Source: Hybos culiciformis
Lineage: Eukaryota; Arthropoda; Insecta; Diptera; Hybotidae
Direction of reading: 5' to 3'
Assembly: GCA_964007475.1 (NCBI GenBank)
Contig: OZ023274.1
Location: 35,199,491 to 35,263,490 of the forward strand
Length of the DNA: 64,000 bases
Shown here piece by piece: positions 59,353 through 64,000 of the stretch. The position numbers and the translations under genes are program-made. The notes under the pieces are model-generated. The model was not told the origin of the DNA and ran no database searches. It worked only from the letters and a program-made list of their open reading frames with translations. Numbering within the stretch: the first letter of the stretch is position 1; every line of letters begins with the position of its first letter.

Positions 59353-59877
59353 TAGATGTATTATAGAGATCCATTAAAGATTAATTATAAAGATAGATTT
59401 TAGATGTATTATAGAGATCCATTAAAGATTAATTATAAAGATAGATTTTAGATGTATTATAGAGATCCATTAAAGATTGATCGTAAAGATAGATTTTAGA
59501 TGTATTATAGAGATCCATTAAAGATTGATCATAAAGATAGATTTTAGATACATACGGAGATCTATTAAAGATTGATTCGAAAGATAGATTTTTGATGTAT
59601 ATTGAGATCTTCTAAAGATTAATTATAAAGACAGATTTTAACTTTTCATTTGCACTGTATTTACAAATTGACTTAAATTATTTATTTTTAAAATCTCTTA
59701 AAAGAGTTTACAGAGATTTTAAAAATAAATAATTTAAGTCAATTTGTAAATACAGGTGCAAATGAAAAGTAAAAATCTGTCTTTATAATTAATCTTTAGA
59801 AGATTTCAATATACATCAAAAATCTATCTTTCGAATCAATCTTTAATAGATCTACGTATATATCTAAAATCTATCTT
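59353..59877. repeat. Foldback with 48-bp tandem units
   Basis: Direct units of 48 bp (TAGATGTATTATAGAGATCC and following) start at 59353, 59401, 59449, 59497 and 59545, with a diverged sixth at about 59592. They run into an almost perfect hairpin centred near 59705 whose arms contain TTTACAAATTGACTTAAATT and its complement. The right arm carries about two diverged units in reverse complement to 59877. No coding frame is present. Confidence 0.88.
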
Positions 59878-61513
59878 ATATTTACTTAGTACTGTGCAAG
59901 TGAAAGTAAAAAGGATTTTATATTCATTCATTTATTTATATGGTTAAATTAAAAACCAATTAATTTTATATATTTATATATTTTATTTATCATGTTCATT
60001 TTATATCATTTTATATAAAATATTATTAATATTTTATTATTTTATATATTATTGTTATTATTATAATTTATAATATAGATAATTATTATCACATTCATTC
60101 ATTCATTACTTATTACTTATTACAATTTTTTTTTATTTTTCCAAACATTATTATTATGATTTTGCTTAACGCGGTGGAATAAATACTTCATCTCATTCGT
60201 AAATTCTACCTCTCCGTACCCTGATTGATGTACTGAATCTATAAATTAATAAAACTTACACTTTTGAATGCTACGTTCAATATTATACATACTTACGGAA
60301 TAAACTTTCTTTAATATTGCAAATACATTCAAATCAGATGAATTTGAACAATTAGAAGCTGAAGGTGTAGATGTAATAGCAAGTTCAGGGCAGCAATCTG
60401 TTTCCCATTTCTTTTTTTTTTTATGTCAAATACTTCAGTTGCCTCTTAGATAGTCTCATTACTTTTTTATCGCCCATTGTCTTTGTTAAATAAGAGTTAA
60501 GAATATATTAAAATTAATACAATATTAAAAGATTGATGGGAGATTAAAAAAAGATCAACATATATAGATTGACGGGAGTTTAGTAAAAGATTAATAAAAT
60601 ATTAATAGGTTGATAGGAGATTGGTAAAAGATTAATACAAGATTACAAAAAGATAAATAGAAAATTGAAAAAAAAAAAAAATAATAATAATTCCTACCGA
60701 CAATAGGATAATGGGAAATTGGTAAAATATTAATGGATTTGTCGTTTTTTAAAATAGTAACAAGAAAAATAAGAGAAAATAAAAGTTTTACAGTAAGCCA
60801 GCGGCAGGTAGTAGTGCAAAATTTGGAACTACCAGTACTTACCTATTTCCTATTTGTTTATTAATTTTCCTTTTTTTTACTTTAATTTTTACTTCAATTT
60901 CTTATTGAAATTAATTTATTAAAATTTTATTAAAGCCTGATTTTTGTTAATTTCCAACCAATAAATTACAACTAAAACAAACACGTTTATTGTTTTGTTT
61001 TGATTGTTCGAAATCGAAATCCAAATTCGAATGCGAAACGAAAAAAATTATGGTCTATCGCTCTCTCTATTTTAAAAAAGATTAATCAAAAGTTTAATCT
61101 TTTTTCTATCTCTACATTCTCGTTTGAGCATCGATCTTTTGATCTCTTTATTTTAAAAAAGATTAATCTAAAGATTAATCTTTTTGCTATCTACTCCCTT
61201 CTGGTTTGTTGGGAATATTCAACTCCGACTAATGCTTTGATTTTATCCTAAAAAATATTTTTTACAACATAATCGGCGTTCGATTGCGTCAAGCATGACT
61301 TCACCATAATATTATTACGTATTATTTCTCTCTTTTCGTTTATAATTCCCCTATAAATCTTGTATAAAACTACGTTCCACTGCAAAAAAGTAATTGAATG
61401 ATGCATTTGCATTTTTAAAGTATACTTTGAATAAAATTGATACACAAAAAATTTATTATTGAAATCAAGTTGACTGTTATCTTTTTTTTATTTTTTTATT
61501 ATTTTGATTTCAG

Positions 61514-61532
61514 ATATTTCCATGCCAGTTCG
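61514..61532 (+). other. PRPS: PRPS 5' UTR exon with short upstream ORF
   Basis: A 19-bp exon between an acceptor (TTGATTTCAG, ending 61513) and a donor (CG|GTAAGTG). It contains an ATG (61522). Joined to the next exon at 61950 it reads only six codons and then a stop (MPVRKL), so it would be an upstream ORF ending just before the main ATG region. Confidence 0.5.
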
Positions 61533-61955
61533 GTAAGTGTGTTGTTTTTAATCAACGAGTTAATTTAATTTAGTTAATTCGTTCTTGCAAGCAACTCAAT
61601 TCAATTGTAAAAAAATAAAAATAATTATTAAAGTTATAAATTAGATTTTTATTAAGATTTATTAAGAATAAGAAAATATAGTAAATTGTATTAAAAAAAA
61701 AATTTATACGCAGATCAGCAAATTCAAAATTGAACAAAATTCGCAACAGCTTAGAAAGAGGTTGGTTGGTTGAGTATACAAAAAATTATTTTTTTTTGAT
61801 AAAAATCTATTGAAGTCAAAGGGTTAATTTGTTTCAGTATCTATTGAAATTTTTTATTTTTTTTTATTCGCTTTAAAATCGATTTTCTTATCGACTCATT
61901 TAAAAAACAAATTCTGAGTTGTTTTTTTTTTTTCAATTTTTTTTTAAAGGAAATT

Positions 61956-63462
61956 ATGAACAACTTGCAAGATGATTTCAAGTTAATGGAAGTTACGCAA
62001 CCGCCGAAACCGAAAGGTATAATGTATAGGGATCCTACATACCTACCTACCTAATCTAATTAAAAAAAAAATTTTCATCCTGTAAACTGAGTTAAGATAA
62101 ATACTAAGCACCTACGTTCACGTGTTTTTGATGTTTTTTTTTCTCAAAAAAATAAGTAGGTAGGTACCTACCTTACCTAGGAACCTATATAAATAAACAA
62201 CTGTGGTTTTTTTTTTCAATATTCTTCGGCATTTATCCGGTTGAGGTTTTGATTGCCAACGTGGGCTTATTTCAATTCATTTCTATGATAACGTAAAAAT
62301 AGATAGGAATATAGATAACTGACTACCTACTTACTACTTACGAAATTTTTTAAACATAGGATAGACAGTAGGTACGATGGCTTAAAATTGAAATTAATTG
62401 GCATCAAATTAATTAAAATCTTATCGACGAGAATTTACAAATTGTGCTAACAACAATTAAGTAAGTACCTATCTATTAAAATTGGATGTACCTAGCTAGG
62501 TAGTCGTAGGGTACCTATATGTTGAATTTTTTTTAAAGGAATGTAAAAATTTTATAATTTAATATTTTAGATTGATTGGAAACATTCCATCATTAATTTT
62601 CAAATAAAAATATCTTCAATTTGAAAGTAAATTGCCTACAAGAGACATTGAATTGAATGGAAAAAATAATTTGCTTTATAAATTGAACTCCAAAAAGAAA
62701 AAAATTTAATTAATATTATAAAAATTCAACTTTCGATTAATCTTGCTTTTAGAATTTTTCAGAATATGAATATTTTTTCTTTTTTATCTCGTGCGAATTC
62801 GGAATAAAATTCATATAGGTACCTACCTACTTAATATTTTATTATTTTGGCGGGTTTTTTTTTTAGGTAATACAGTTTTCCTAATTTTGGTTATTTACAA
62901 CATTTTGATCATAGATAGGTATATATTACCTATTTAAAAAAATATAGAATTATATCTAAATATTGAAATAAAAATACTAGTTGAGTTGATACTACAAACG
63001 ATCAAATTCTAAAAGGTAAACAGCACAAATTTGTCGACTGAAACGGCCTTATCACTTAATAAGGCTGTTGACCTCCGTTTTCATATTAATGTTTTTGTTT
63101 TTCTTTATAATATTTTCTATCAACTAATCAATACATACCTACATTATATTATTTATTTTCCCACAAAATTACAAAAATAAGCTTTTACAAACAAAAAATT
63201 AAAATAATAGAACAAGAAAATTTTTACCATTTGACTTCAGTAGAGTTAAAGAAAATTTAGAATTTTTTTATTTATTTTTTTTATACAGAAAAATTTTTAT
63301 TTATAATTTCTCCTCAGATAGTGTAGACTTAAATCGAAGAATGCCCAACATCAAGGTATTTTCTGGTAGTTCACATGTTGATCTTGCCCAAAGAATTGTC
63401 GATCGATTGGGTATTGATTTGGGGAAAGTGGTGACAAAAAAATTTTCAAACTTAGAAACATG
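61956..63462 (+). CDS. PRPS: Ribose-phosphate pyrophosphokinase (5' part only)
   Basis: Two coding exons, 61956-62016 and 63318-63462, join in phase; the gene continues past the window. After an N-terminal extension ([20 protein letters not shown], then DSVDLNRR) comes [20 protein letters not shown] and the block [11 protein letters not shown]. These match the start of PRPS1/2, which begins MPNIKIFSGSSH. The enzyme makes PRPP from ribose-5-phosphate and ATP for purine, pyrimidine and NAD synthesis, and works as a cytosolic hexamer. The PPi-binding and ATP-binding motifs lie in later exons outside the window. An internal methionine (63342) at the vertebrate start position could give a shorter isoform from another promoter. 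The last exon leaves TG, ready for the conserved cysteine codon. Confidence 0.92.
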
Positions 63463-64000
63463 GTAAGCATTTTTTTTTTTATTTATTTATTTCTTGTTGA
63501 AAAATTAAAACAGAAAAAAATTTTCTTTGATATTTATTTATTTTTTTTAATTTTCTTATTGATCAAACAAACACATTGTGTAACAAAAAAAAATTTCAAG
63601 GACACACACATTTATTTATTATTATTTTTGTTATAAATCCTAATACATTATTTTGACATTTTAATGTAATTAAAAATAAGATTAAAATTTATATAAATAA
63701 TAAAAAATCAAGAAATGTAAATAGGTTTTAAAAAAAAATCCTTAATCCGTTCGTTTTTTCTGTCTATTCTCGAAATAAAAATTAATGTAAATATTAGCAA
63801 ATCAGAGAACGTTTTATACACAATAGCTTGATCAATTTGAAGCGGCGTAATATCAGATTATATGTATCTAATAAAAGCACAAAAAAAATTTAATCTAAAT
63901 TCATATATTTGATAGGTACCACATATGCAAAATTCTATTAGCAGGAAATAATTATATTGTGGACCTTTACAACTTTCTTTGTTTTATATAAACTCAAATT
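63463..64000 (+). other. Start of PRPS intron
   Basis: AT-rich intron after a GTAAGC donor. No further exon is seen before the window ends. Confidence 0.7.

Larger units (their letters stand above)
55389..61513. other. Divergent intergenic region rich in repeats
   Basis: About 6 kb between the divergent UBE2K and PRPS genes. It contains a weak inverted pair at about 56304-56428 (TGTTCGCAC ends), many TAGGTACCTAC hairpins (56940-57520), a hAT element (57763-58823), a foldback of 48-bp units (59353-59877), and further dispersed AAAGATTAAT-type motifs up to about 61200. Promoters of both genes must lie near its edges. No coding exon was supported. Confidence 0.6.

Overview
The window is AT-rich animal nuclear DNA, almost certainly from an insect. 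The genes have short exons with GT-AG introns and are separated by long AT-rich introns and spacers full of small transposons. The protein set has insect and other metazoan orthologs, there are CCTAA/TTAGG-type repeats, and short hairpin microsatellites built on TAGGTACCTAC are scattered throughout. The order of insect cannot be fixed from sequence reading alone. Seven protein-coding genes can be assembled by joining exons in phase. From left to right: (1) a C2H2 zinc-finger gene (+, 1-2656, 5' end outside the window); (2) HSD17B10/scully, a mitochondrial short-chain dehydrogenase (-, 3029-3937); (3) a GAB/Daughter-of-sevenless docking protein (+, 4990-13213); (4) alpha-tubulin N-acetyltransferase, ATAT1/Tat (-, 18660-35269, with a probable 5' noncoding exon near 47.7 kb); (5) ribosomal protein S17 (+, 48559-50061); (6) the ubiquitin-conjugating enzyme UBE2K/E2-25K with its UBA domain (-, 51190-55388); (7) the 5' end of ribose-phosphate pyrophosphokinase, PRPS (+, 61956 onward, running out of the window). 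Neighbouring genes alternate in strand, so pairs are convergent or divergent. Nothing suggests an operon or one shared pathway. The most informative gene-level observation is in the tubulin acetyltransferase. Its fifth coding exon ends in a phase that joins equally well to two different 3'-terminal exon sets. Both sets end in nearly the same peptide (YDLK, two variable residues, then HNKLW or a close variant), which implies duplicated, alternatively spliced C-terminal ends. The rest of the window is intron and intergenic DNA carrying mobile elements: a 5'-truncated, broken non-LTR retrotransposon with an RNase H domain and a CCTAA-type tail; a nested minisatellite array in the same docking-protein intron; two hAT-type non-autonomous elements with 8-bp target duplications; several foldback elements, two of them built from short tandem units; several MITE-like elements; a tRNA-derived SINE plus a second tRNA-like fragment; and a possible Helitron-like repeat. 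No complete tRNA gene, rRNA gene, CRISPR array or viral gene was found.
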